Assembly (NCBI GenBank): GCA_022559985.1
Contig: JAFJTR010000063.1
Span: 124,001-188,000 of the forward strand
Direction of reading: 5' to 3'
DNA length: 64,000 bases
Source: Parastagonospora avenae f. sp. tritici 18332-5
Taxonomy: Eukaryota > Ascomycota > Dothideomycetes > Pleosporales > Phaeosphaeriaceae
The position numbers and the translations under genes were made by a program. This document shows positions 1-11,087 of the stretch, piece after piece. Numbering within the stretch: position 1 is the stretch's first letter; the number at the start of each line of letters is the position of its first letter. A model generated the notes under the pieces. It did no database searches. It had not been told where the DNA came from and was given only the letters and a program-made list of their open reading frames with translations.

Positions 1-2735
1 TAGGCCTCTACAATCTTAGCATGCATCAAAGACTCTTGCGCCCTGGATATACTGGAGGCAACCGACCTAACAGACGGTGTACCGGGGCGTACTGGCTCGA
101 GACTTTCCGCATTTACCTCGTTGACGGCGCGATTTCGAAGCTCTTGTAAAGACTGTCCGTATAAGACCAGTTGTCGACTGATCTCCAGAGCGTGCTCGTC
201 CCAATCAGTCTTTGTGCCGAATCTCGGGTGATTTCTTGCGTAATTAAGATCGACGATCTCTCCTAAGATTGACATCAGAGGAAGGAAAAATCCGAAAATG
301 GAGTGCCCGGTGCACTCAAAGGGAGGACCTCTTCGGCGAAGTGTGGAATCTGGCAACGATTGAGCGGAGTCCACGAAGAAATCGCCAGCTTGCCATACGT
401 TATCGTCAAGAGGCTGCAAAAGGCCAGCGCATTCTACATCTAGCAACGAGAGAGGTCGGTTGTAGCAAAGGGCGAGGTGACTAGGCATGGCTCAGTGTCT
501 GCGTAGCTTGCTTTACGAAATGAAGTGGCACGGTACTTACCGGTCGACTGTGTACAGGAGCCACCATATGCGTCGGCGCTCTTCACGTTGCTCTTCGGTA
601 AAGTCCACGGGGCTACTGGGACCATTCGGATGTCTGCCCATGTGTTCCATGTCGAGCTCTCCTTGGGCATCATCGTCATTTGCCTCGGGTGGAGGTGTCA
701 CAGGCACTTCCTTGCCGAGCTTGAGTTCCCGGGCGAGTGACCATGCAGCGTTCCACCATCGTAAGGAAGCAGCCTTGTACTCGCTGGCCGAAATTACAAT
801 GGCTAGATGCATGTATGTTGCCACATCGTCGAGGCCTCCGGGTGCTCCCGCTAGTCACCGATGTTAGTTGAAGATGTCAAGTGCGTGTTGTACATAAAGA
901 TGAATACTTACGTAGGCCAATTTCGGAATCTTGGGTGGGCATACCAAAGCCACCCATTGTTACGCCGTTGACCAATCCGCTGTCAGCGAAGCTTGCGGCA
1001 TTTTGGTCTATATCGCCATGCGTCTGGTGCACGAGAGGCTTGAGAAGGCTGATAGTTAGGTTGATGAGCTTCTCCGATAGCTGGCTCCTGGCTGAAGGTG
1101 AGGAGGACAGATATGGTGACTCGCTGGTGAGACAACCGATCCACAACATACTAGCCAACAGTGCCGGGCTGCACATGCGTGGGTTGTGTGACCGTAGGAA
1201 CGAACGCTTTCGGAACACGTAACCGAGCACATAAGGGGAGACAGGCTGCATGAACGCGGAGGAAGAGCTCTGGAAGTACAGCTCCAAGAGATCGCATGCT
1301 AGCGACACCGGCATGATGTTCGCAAGATGTGGTACTAGTGGTTGCAGGACTGGATACCTCAACTGTTGAGAAGGATTCTGTTGCGGTGCACCTGAGTACA
1401 TAGTGGTCGATGGGGAGGGTAGCATCCACCCTGGAGATCCTGGAACTGGGGACTGGCTAATGTAGCCAATATTAGCGGCCTCGTCAGATAGTCGAAACGG
1501 GTTGGGTGGCGCTTGAGCATGTGCACTTTGAGGGCTCATCATGCTATACGGGCTTCCAGAGTACTCCATGCCGTGAGATGGGACGATTGGATGCATGCCA
1601 TTCCGCATGATTGGGTGAGGAGAATGATACGTAAGGTTACGATGATAGTCGTCCATAGATGTGTATTCTGTGGCGGCGCTATGCATTGCTAGACCCTGGG
1701 TTTGTATCCGTGGTGGTTGCATAGGATGCATGGGATGCATGCTGTCACCCAGCTGGTGGTGAGAGTTATGTTCAGGGATAGAATCGATGGCGCTCATGCT
1801 CATTGTTCTGCTCTGGTAGGATGGAGTTGGTTCCATTTCTCTTCCCATTGTCATGCTAGCTGAGCGGCTTGGTAGATCCGGGAGTGGCCGTTGTCCTTCT
1901 GGCAGCCGTGGACTACTGTTTGGAAGAGATTCGGCCGTCTTGCTCTGTGATTGAGGAGATCCAACGGTGGAGTCTTCTGATGGCTGGCTACCTTTGCCGG
2001 CTGCAGCAGCTTGCTGTTGCGCAATGTCTTTCCTTGACGCCTTTCCGCGCTTCTTTCGTTCGCGGATGTATTCACACGTCAGACCAAATTCTACGGTAGT
2101 GTTAGCTTTCCTGTCATGCAAGGTCACACGTGGGTGACAAAGGACGAGAAGCGGGTTTGACCCAGCCTCGGGTGACCGGCTCCTCCAGGTTCAACAACAA
2201 GGGTTGATGTAACGAAAGAACCAACCGAATGCATCCCGAGATGAAGCCTTGGGCTTCTCCTCGATAGAAGTTGATACAACGTACCTATACAATGCGCGCA
2301 GCTGCCCCTGTTAGTACGAAAGTTCATGCTAGAGTTACCAGCAAGAAAAACTAACCTTTGTCGTCCGTCACATTTAGTCCTCAATTGGTTACATTGGTCG
2401 CAAGCTCGGCTGATTCTACGTCGTACTGGTCCCGAGGTGGCACTGCTGCGACTCGACCGCTCGTGGAGCATGTCGCGTTGGCTGCGCGGCGCTATTGGAC
2501 CAGTGGCGTACGGCAAGCGATGAGTCTTGACAATCGCTTTGCCATTCGGCAATACATGTCGATTTTGATGGTATTGTAGCGCTGCGTATTGAGATGTATG
2601 GGCGATAGTGTCGAGTGGAGATGGCCCCAAATGCTGGGAAGCAAGATGGTGGTGATGTTGCTGGTGATCGACCATGTTCGGCGCGGGGAGATGACTGAAT
2701 CCCGACGGATACTGGTGCAGACTTGTCGACATCAT
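1..2735 (-). CDS. xlnR: XlnR-type Zn2Cys6 xylanolytic transcription activator, 3' end outside the window
   Basis: Pathway-specific activator of xylanase and cellulase genes. It acts in the nucleus and in Aspergillus binds GGCTAR. Exons read on the minus strand: 2735-2356, 2301-2285, 2090-912, 850-541, 480-1 (continuing beyond the window). Phases agree at every junction. The N-terminus (MMSTSLHQY) is His/Gln-rich. The Zn2Cys6 cluster starts RRRISRACDQCNQLRTKC and, after splicing, continues SCAHCIEFGLTCEY and RERKKRGKASRKD, the XlnR signature. The fungal-specific TF domain includes WWNAAWSLARELKLG, RRIWWLLYTVDRHLALCYNRPL and ILGEIVDLNYARNHPRFG. The start at 2735 is the first ATG of the expected N-terminus; an in-frame ATG at 2843 is less likely. 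The second exon is only 17 nt and encodes one zinc-ligand segment. The carboxy-terminal regulatory part is cut off by the window edge. The family assignment is firm; target genes are known only by analogy. Confidence 0.93.
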
Positions 2736-5700
2736 GGCTGTGACTGGTGGAATATGGATCGGATGCCCGCGGTCGTCGTCTCCACCGCAAAACACTCTTT
2801 CAACAGCAGATTCAGAAGCCCAATAGCGGCAGAGGAGTCGCAACTGAAGCGAGGGCCGTGGGAAAATATGTCAGGCGATGGCAAGAGGCAAGGTTGGCAC
2901 GTTGAAGATGCTCAACACTGGGATGGAGATATGTCGTCAAAGATGTCAAAAAGTTATGCAGGTCAGTTGTCCAACGGTCTTCTTTTGACCACTGCGGTGC
3001 ACCAGGGTACCCATATAGCTGGCGGCAGCTGCTGTCTTCGCCTCGACACTGGATCTTAGTGGATGTCCGCGGGGTATAGCACAGAGGGTGGCCCAATACC
3101 GGAAGGGCAGACATGGGGAGACAGTCCTGCCTCCGGGTCGAGCTGCATCGTGCGTCAGGACAGTCTCTGGACCACATGCTGCAAACGAGATGGGCAGCAG
3201 GCCCTGCAGGTTCGTGCGTGCGCAGGAGTCGAGGTGCCTTCCGTTCCCCCAGTCACCAATTCACCCCCTGCACAACCCGGGATGCTGCAGCACACCCAAG
3301 TATACCACGTTGAGCACAGTCCACAAAGCCGCTGGATCGTCAGTGTCATGAGCTTGAACGGACGCACCGCAAGCTGCTCGCCGCAAGTCAAACCGCAATC
3401 AAAAACGATATTGGCTGATCGGTGCCATCCTAGCCCTATATCCGGCCCACGTTAAGATTGGCGCCGTACCGATGCCGGCTCACAAGTATCTTTTTGTACC
3501 CCAACGTCCAGGGCCTACCACGCAACCCTGCTGCCCGTTCGGCGTTGCTGAGCGATCACAGAACCCTGCTTGATTGGCGACCGCCGCCCGCTACTAGCAG
3601 CTGACAACACGGGCGACGGGACCTGAATCCACCCACCATCATACGTACAGTACACAACTTTACGCGACTAGCCAGGCATGTCAAGTCCCTGATGCCTTAA
3701 CCTGGCTTTTGACACTGAGAATGTTACGCCGTTGGTCGCCACACTGGCCGTCATATCCAACCCGAGTGCATAGCGGCTAACCACAATGGCCTACCTTCCG
3801 TTGCCCGCCTGTGACGATCTGCAGCCAGCCCAAACTCTGCCAGATGTTCAGCCGGACGGCATGAATTATGCTGGAATTATCTGGTCTTCGGAATTCCGAA
3901 ACACATCGATCCTGAAACTGGCTGATCAGATTGGTACCAAACATCAATCGGCTACCCCAGAAACAATCGCTTGCGTCAATCCCAGATCTGGACAATCCTC
4001 ACATATTAATTGTCCCAGTATGGAGCTCGGTAATCCGTGTTATGAAATCCTACTGACGTGTGCGGATTATCGTCTATAACACATGATGTTATAATAGTTA
4101 ATCCACAATACCAGGCTGCGGCATGAAAGGAGGCAGGTCAGCGGGCCTAGAAAGGCGATTGGCGCCGACGCCAGCGCAGAAGACAATGTTGTGTGCGATG
4201 TATGAAAGGATTGTCGCTATCATTTTTACAACGGACTGCCTGCTCCGGTCTCCCAGAAAGATGGTCAGCGATCATGGTCAACCGGCGTAAGATGCTCGGT
4301 TCGCTGCCTCGTTGTGGGCCTCGATCGAATCGATAGCGCAAAGCCACCTACGCCTCTAGATTCGAGGCCGTTAACCGATCCCAACCGTCAAAAGAAAAGT
4401 CACGCTGCAGCCGACATCTGCGTTACTCAAGGGCTAACCATTTGCGTCTTTTGCTCAATACAACCTTCCGACAGGTCAATCCAACTCTCTATCGTTGTTA
4501 CAGAACATCCAGCAGTCTTTGGCAACGGAGTTTCAGATGTGCCGAATACACCGCAGTCGGTGATAAGATTCTTGCCAACCCTAGTCAATGAGCAATAAGC
4601 TAATTGAATAATGAGACATTAGGATGTCTCCCCCCGATTACTCATAAGGGGAGGAATGTGCATGCTCGGATTAACAGTTGCCAAGAATATCAGCCCGGTG
4701 CAACCTTGGAAGCCCTGGCAGGGTTCGGAGCGTTGATCTCGAGCTCCACATGCGGGAGACTCCGCGACAACACGCGGCTCGAGGACCACGAAGAGCACCT
4801 GAATCCTCGATGTAGCCATCCCGACTCCCCTCTCCTGGCTTTTCAGCGCTGTGGCTTGGGTGTTCTACGACGCGGGAATGGCTCACGATGCTTTAGGCGC
4901 CACCACATCGCACGATGTGCGTTTTACTCTTCGTCGCCGCGAGATGTCGTGGCGTGGACGCAGGCGCCTGGTCTCGAGTCTGTCAGGTATGCATGCTAGC
5001 AGTTTTGAAGTCTAGCTGCAACTGCAAATGTGGAGGCGCGACAGGGCTGCGCGTCTAGCGGCGTCAGTAGCTTGTCGTGAATATGTCGTAAGGATGTACA
5101 TGCTGCATTGATTGGAGCCAATGGCAATTTTGGAATAATCATTGGTGTCTGGAATTGTTTTTGCCTATTCCAGGTCGTTTCAAGCAACGATGGTGTTTGA
5201 ACCATCTCAGAGAAACTAACGTTTGAGCAGTACGACCGAAGATGACAGCTCATTAGATCACTCCAGGAACTATGGACGCTTGCCGGGTGCCGATTGACGC
5301 AGACCCGAAGTGGAGAGTGAGCCCGACTGACAGCTGGTTGAGGTCATTGCCTTGCACCAACTCCTGATCAATACTACATTAAAAGCTCCTTTGGATAGGT
5401 CGTTTGGTGGAACCGAGAAGGCTGTGCAAGGAGCTAAGGCTGTGGGGCGGGATTGTCGTTAATAGCTCTATTAAGATCATGGGGAAAGCCCCGAAATGCT
5501 GGAAGACACTGAGCTCCTGAATATGTACAGTCTCACGTGTCATGAGAGAATTGCATTGATGCAGAAGAGCCTATGTACACTGCACTGCTGAGACGATGTA
5601 CTTGGCATCTAGCTCCAGGGGCTACATTGCCCTTGCAGTATGCTCCATCATCGTCTCTCATGTCAGGTGTGACGTGTTGCTGGAGAAGAGCCGGAACAGG

Positions 5701-7238
5701 AACGATGAGTCGGTCGAATACACAATGTCTGAGTGACGTTTTGAACAGCAAAGTCCAAGCTAGCGCGGCGATATTGCAAGCTCGAACCACAGCTTAATGT
5801 ATCAGTAACATCGTTGTTGACAGCGGATGAAAACGTCGTTGAGCATGATATCGGCACTTGCTAGGCAGCGCCAGCTGCCGTGGATCATGCGAGTTTGGCT
5901 ACACAAGGGACGCGCTCATGACTGTCCACGGCTCCCCGGGCCCGACTCAAATTTGGTTCGGTGAATATCCACAAATTGCTCGTGCAGTGATGAATGCCGT
6001 TATGTGGATTGACATGTGGATCTATGCAGACGGAAGGAGGCATAAGGATAAGATGTGCATATGTGGTCCTTCAGGGCGCAACGCAGAGTGAGCTGACCTG
6101 CGTGTCCTTATTTTAGCTTGAGGCCTCAGACCTATATGCGGCGAGGACGATGGACGACGTATCTCCAAAGGCGCCGAGTAGTCGAAAAGGTGGATCGAAA
6201 GCAGCCCTTTTCGGAAGCTCTGCCCAAACAACCCGTCCGCATTTCTCGTGGCAGATACAGCGAGAGATGGGGCCAATCGCGCGCACTCAGATAGCGATCC
6301 CTCACGGCCCCTCATGAGACGGCCCCAAATACCATGGTCTAGATTTATTTCCAGGCCAGAAGCCATAGTGGACATGTTTGATCAGCCTGGATTGTGAGAT
6401 AGCATGAAGGGAAAGGTGTCCTCAGTGCGGCCTTGTATGCAACTTCGGATTGCCTTATAACCTATGAGTTGTACCCATTCTCGCGCATGGCCTATAAACT
6501 CGAGTCGATTCGCGCCATCGATGTCAACAAGCGTTTGTCGAGGAGGACTGCACGAGACTGGCGACCTCGGGACAGACAGCAACAGTGTGCAATTTTTGCA
6601 TTCGTAGGTTCGATGTTCCACTGCGCGAAACCACAAGTAGCGTAAAATACCATTCCTCAGAGATGATCCTAAAGCAGCTCTCCATGCGCGATTTCAAGGT
6701 CGCTTGCAGCATCGAGACTGCCTGTGTTGCTTGCGGGAAGCTGCTTGGGCTGGCCTGGTGTTGGGGACAAGGATTGCCGACCCCATTCAACCCAGGCCGC
6801 TATCTGGATGTTGGCAATATCTGCTCAGCGACAAAGTTTGGTACCGAAGTAGCGATCGGGTGGACCCAACTCCAGGGCTTATGTGGTATACGGCAAGGAA
6901 CGAACAGCCCGGTCGGTGCCTAGAATGTACATTGCCCCATCCATGGAGGAACGTTTCATCGATAGTTACTGAACTTAGATTACAGTGCTAATTGTTCTGA
7001 GAATAGGGGCCCTTTCGAATGGTATGGTTGTCTGCGAGGTGTGAAGTACATCGCACGTGCAGAAAACTCGAATTGCCAAGCAATCCGCACTAGCGTGCCG
7101 CATACGTCATGGTTGCCCGCCTTGCCTCAAAATTGACTATTCCATCAAGACGGCAACGGACATTTGGTGGCGCACTACAATCAGCTTACATTTCAATTAA
7201 TCTATTGACGAGGTCACACCACTGCCCCACTTGCCATC
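2736..7238. other. long gene-poor intergenic region upstream of xlnR
   Basis: About 4.5 kb lies between the divergent starts of xlnR and the aldehyde dehydrogenase. I translated the longer open frames (for example 4604-4999, 5858-6091, 6585-6923) and none resembles a protein family, has convincing splice structure or shows coding-like composition. No transposase, terminal repeat or tRNA was recognised. It probably holds the long xlnR promoter and 5' leader plus the ALDH promoter, and might hide a non-coding transcript. Confidence 0.6.
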
Positions 7239-8748
7239 ATGTCGCTGGAGAAGATCACGACTATCTCACCCATTACCAACAAGCCAGTCCTAACTCGCAA
7301 CGGTCTCTCTGATGCGGATCTCCGGACCATACCAGAGACGGCTATCAAAGCCTTCGAATCACTCAGGCGCACATCGCTTTCTGATAGGCAGAAGATCGTC
7401 AAGAAAGCCTTGAAGCTACTTGATGAACGTCAGGATGCGTTGGGCAAGGAAATCACCGAGCAGATGGGTCGACCCATTGCATACACACCAAAAGAGGTCA
7501 CGACGGCTGTGATGCGTGGCGAGTACCTGCTAAAAATAAGCGAAGAAACACTCAAAGATACGGCAGGCGAGCCAGAGAAGGGCTTCAAGCGATACATCAA
7601 GAAGGTTCCACTTGGACCAGTCTTGATTCTCTTCCCATGGAACGTGCGTGTGGCCAGCGTCTAGATCTACTTGCTCACATGCTAACATCACCTGCAGTAC
7701 CCGTACCTGACACTTATCAACTCGCTTGTACCGGCTCTACTTTCTGGCAACTCGGTGATCTTGAAGCCTTCACCGCAGACGCCAACCAGTGCCGAGCAAA
7801 TTCAACAAATCTTCAAGGAAGCTGGACTGCCTGATGGTGTGCTCCAAATCTTCCACAGTGGGTCCATCACTCAGATTGAGGCCATTGCTCGATCTCCGCA
7901 CATTCAATTGGTCTGCTTTACTGGATCGGTAGCCAATGGCCTGGCCGTTCAGAATGCTGCGAACGACCGGGTTCCTCTCCGCGTTGGTCTTGAATTAGGT
8001 GGCAAGGATCCCGCATATGTACGTGCAGACGTGGATATCAAATGGGCCGCAGAGGAGATCGTGGATGGCTCTGTCTTCAACTCAGGCCAAAGCTGCTGTA
8101 GCGTGGAGCGCGTGTATGTCGACGAGAAGATACACGATGAGTTCGTATCGGCTGTCCAGGATGTTCTCAAAGGTTACAAGCTTGGCGATCCTTTTGATAA
8201 GGATACGAACATCGGTCCCGTGGTCTCCAGGCGATCCGTCGAAACTATCCAGTCCCATATCAAGGATGCTCTGGACAAGGGAGCCAAGAACGCCACCCCA
8301 GACAACGACACGTTCAAGAACCCGCCTGCTGATGGCAACTATGTAGCTCCCACTCTCCTCACTGGCGTCACACATGACATGGCGGTCATGACTGAAGAAA
8401 CGTTTGGCCCAGTCATCCCAGTGATGAAGGTCAAGAATGACGAGGAGGCGATCAAACTAATGAACGACAGCCAATTTGGCCTGACGGCCAGCATCTGGAC
8501 CAAGGATGTTGGCAAGGGTCACGAGCTGATTGACGATGTCGAGGCAGGTACCGTCTTCGTGAACCGCTGCGACTATCCCGCACCAGTAAGTTAGCTACTA
8601 TGATATCGACGAGAACATCACTGATTCGGAATAGGATCTAGCTTGGGTTGGATGGAAGGACTCTGGGCGAGGACAGACTTTGAGCAGATTTGGGTTCGAC
8701 CAGTTCGTCAAGCTCAAGAGCTACCACGTCAAGGACTATCCGAAATAG
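7239..8748 (+). CDS. NAD(P)-dependent aldehyde dehydrogenase
   Basis: Oxidises an aldehyde to the carboxylic acid. The protein is about 468 aa, the usual ALDH length. Exons 7239-7643, 7698-8585 and 8635-8748 join in frame; donors are GTGCGT and GTAAGT, acceptors CTGCAG and AATAG. The cofactor/active-site path is intact: LFPWNYPYLTLINSLVPAL, the KPSPQTP cofactor loop, CFTGS, the general base in ELGGKDPAYV (about Glu234) and the nucleophile in FNSGQSCCSVERVYV (about Cys268). The Glu-Cys spacing of 34 is canonical. The C-terminal EETFGPVIPVMKV and GWKDSGRG motifs are present. No signal or targeting peptide is evident, so it is probably cytosolic. Substrate is not decidable from sequence. Succinate-semialdehyde, amino-aldehyde and general aliphatic aldehyde dehydrogenases share these motifs. 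Confidence 0.93.
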
Positions 8749-9756
8749 ATAGTGTCGTACAAGACAGGTCAGTACGACCCCGTCTCATCACGGTCATTGA
8801 ACAAGTTTCTCCTTGCAAATATCTCTACTTCGTGTTTGTCGAATCGTGCATAACGTGTGGAGCGGAGGGAATTTGCTGCAGTACAAAGGTACGCCTGACT
8901 TGGCGTGTTCAGATGTGTACTACAAATCCGTACAACATCATCACGACATGTCGATCGCTCATTCGTAGACGTGAAACATGCTGCCTCGCGATGTGAAACC
9001 CGAAACAGAAACCGCTGGTACCTGAACCAGAAATGCGCGCTGCAGGCTCTGCAAGGTCTGTGGTACAAGACGCGAAGATGCCGCGAGTCCGTTTCCGGTA
9101 ATACGTGTTTCGAAGTCCAACGTCATGGACTCACTTTCGTACTCGTCTTTTTGTTCTCGAAGTATTTAACAAGCACAACGTCTCCTGGCCATGGGTTTTG
9201 TGGTTTTGAACCAGGCCGCAGACAAGAGGCCGTCACTTTGTTCTTTCAACGTTTTCCTCTTTCAAGCAAGGCCCTTTTGAACAGTTCGCATTCCAGCGCA
9301 ATCGGCTCGAAGTCCCGCACCGCAAATTCGGGTGGATGGAATGCCATTACGGACAATGAATGGCAGCTGCAAGGGACGCGCCATCCAAACGCCACGCGGT
9401 ATTCTCAGGAACAACTTCGCAAGGAGAGTCGCTTAGGAAACGGTTTCCATCCTGCGCGGAACCTTTATTAGTTTACATTGCCCGGATTCCCTACCCGCCA
9501 GTCACCACCTCCATGCCCACCCAAGTTCGTGGTCTTGCACTCCCACTTGTTTCGGTCCTTTTGCTCTGTTAGCGTTGCTCTTTTCACGCCGTTGTCTTAG
9601 TTGTGATTCGTGCGTTGTCTGCGTGTTGGGAAAGAATCATTCGAGCTATTCTTACATATACTTGTTTTACATTCATTTCCGTCGTCGCCCCAACGAGGCC
9701 TTATTTTCTCGATACTCGCTCAACCAACTACACACCAATTCCGAACGCCTCTCATC
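8749..9756. other. intergenic region, ALDH terminator and downstream promoter
   Basis: About 1 kb between two plus-strand genes. The open frame 8905-9471 has no recognisable family resemblance and overlaps the expected 3' UTR. A pyrimidine-rich stretch precedes the next ATG, as is common in fungal promoters. Nothing else was recognised. Confidence 0.5.
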
Positions 9757-10489
9757 ATGAGTTTCAACACCTTCATCATGAAGATGCGCCGGAAACTGCT
9801 CTGCTGCAACGACCAGAAGCAATTGGACATCGTAAGTATCTCCCCTCCCCTTTAACCCACACTAACACCCCCAGGGCTCCCCAACCAATGTCCGCAAACT
9901 CTCCATCTCCTCAGCGCTCCCCAACCTCACCGACTCCCAGCGCACCTTCATCCGCGCCAAAGCCTCGTCCGACGCTATCCACCTGCTCAGCATCCCCCTG
10001 CCCTCACCCACAGCATCGCAATCAAACACCCCAACACACTCCACCCCCCGCTCCTCCTACGAACCCTCCTCCCCCCTTCTAAACGCCGCCTCCAAAGACC
10101 TGCCCTCCATCCTCCCCACGCCACCGCGCAGGATGCACGCCGAATCCTCTCCGCCGGCTGCGCGCATGCCCGGCATGAAATCCGCGTCGCCCGCGCGCAG
10201 GCTGAGTTTCAGGAGCGCCAGCAGCGGGACGACAGACAATTCCGCTTTGTTCGACGCGCTGCCGAAGCGCGAGGAAGCGAGCATGATGACGCTGAATTTG
10301 GAGTTTGCGTGGGAGGGAGGGAGGAATGAGGTTGAGACGCCGCGGACGTTGAGTTTGAGCGAGGGGTTTAGGGAGGTTAAGACTACTGGTGGGATGGAGC
10401 GGAAGGAGTTTGTAAGTGCGGAGGGAGGGGGGAGTGATAGTGAGGAGGAGTTTCTTATGGGCGAGAGGAGTCCGCTTGTGAAGATTTGA
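9757..10489 (+). CDS. uncharacterised Ser/Pro-rich protein with basic Cys-Cys N-terminus
   Basis: I do not recognise this family. The predicted protein is about 229 aa from exons 9757-9831 and 9875-10489. The 43-nt intron has a GTAAGT donor and CCCCAG acceptor and keeps the frame open. The N-terminus MSFNTFIMKMRRKLLCCND pairs a basic cluster with adjacent cysteines, a layout often seen where proteins are S-acylated at membranes; that is inference only. The rest is low-complexity and probably disordered: Ser/Pro-rich between about residues 35 and 110, then an acidic tail with SDSEEEF. Repeated RKLS/RRLS patterns look like basophilic kinase sites. No enzyme motif or transmembrane segment is visible. 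The clean intron and long open second exon support a real gene. Confidence 0.6.
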
Positions 10490-11087
10490 GCGTCGGGGGT
10501 CTGAGGACGTGGGAATTGTGCTTGTACGGGATAGAAGGGATAAAGGGTAGGAGTTGTTTTGGACTTGTAGTACTACGAATAAGGGACTGCATGCATAGAA
10601 TCAAAAGTCGTTGGTGTACACTATAATGCGTTGCTTAGCCCGCTGCTGTTACGTGATATTAGCCATCTACATGTGTATTGAGGTAGCAAGTTGTTGTAGT
10701 GACTTTCGCTATTCTCACGCCCCCTCAAGTCAAAAGCACGATAAAACAAGGCAAAGAGTGTAGCGTAATAAGATATATCGCGTAAATGCTAGGTAGATGA
10801 ATGTGCACATCCGCGATAGTGCACAGTAAACTACATGTCGACTCCCAAAATCCAGCTCAAAGGCTCTCGCAAAGAGTGCCATGAAGCATGCGCCTGCCCT
10901 GCCCGTGACGCTAAGGGGTATCTATGCAGTAAATTCCCACCCTAACTCCGTAAAATGCCGAGAAAATGTTCACGCTTTTGCCTTCGATTGCGTTGCACTG
11001 GCGCTGCAAGTAGTGATGTGTGTATTGTCACATCAAATTCACACGTTCGCTTCCTTCTGCGTCCTGAGATTGATGCAATCAGGGCTT
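10490..11087. other. convergent 3' flanks
   Basis: About 600 bp between the ends of two converging genes. It presumably contains both 3' UTRs. No gene or repeat was recognised. Confidence 0.5.

Noticed and set aside
877..911. Coding continuation KYSSLCTTRT after exon 3 of xlnR
   Set aside because: It is the translation of a 61-nt intron; splicing GTAAGT at 911 to the acceptor at 851 restores the family sequence downstream.
4604..6991. Several 70-131 aa ORFs upstream of the ALDH gene
   Set aside because: All have irregular composition, overlap each other on both strands and resemble nothing; typical of random open frames.
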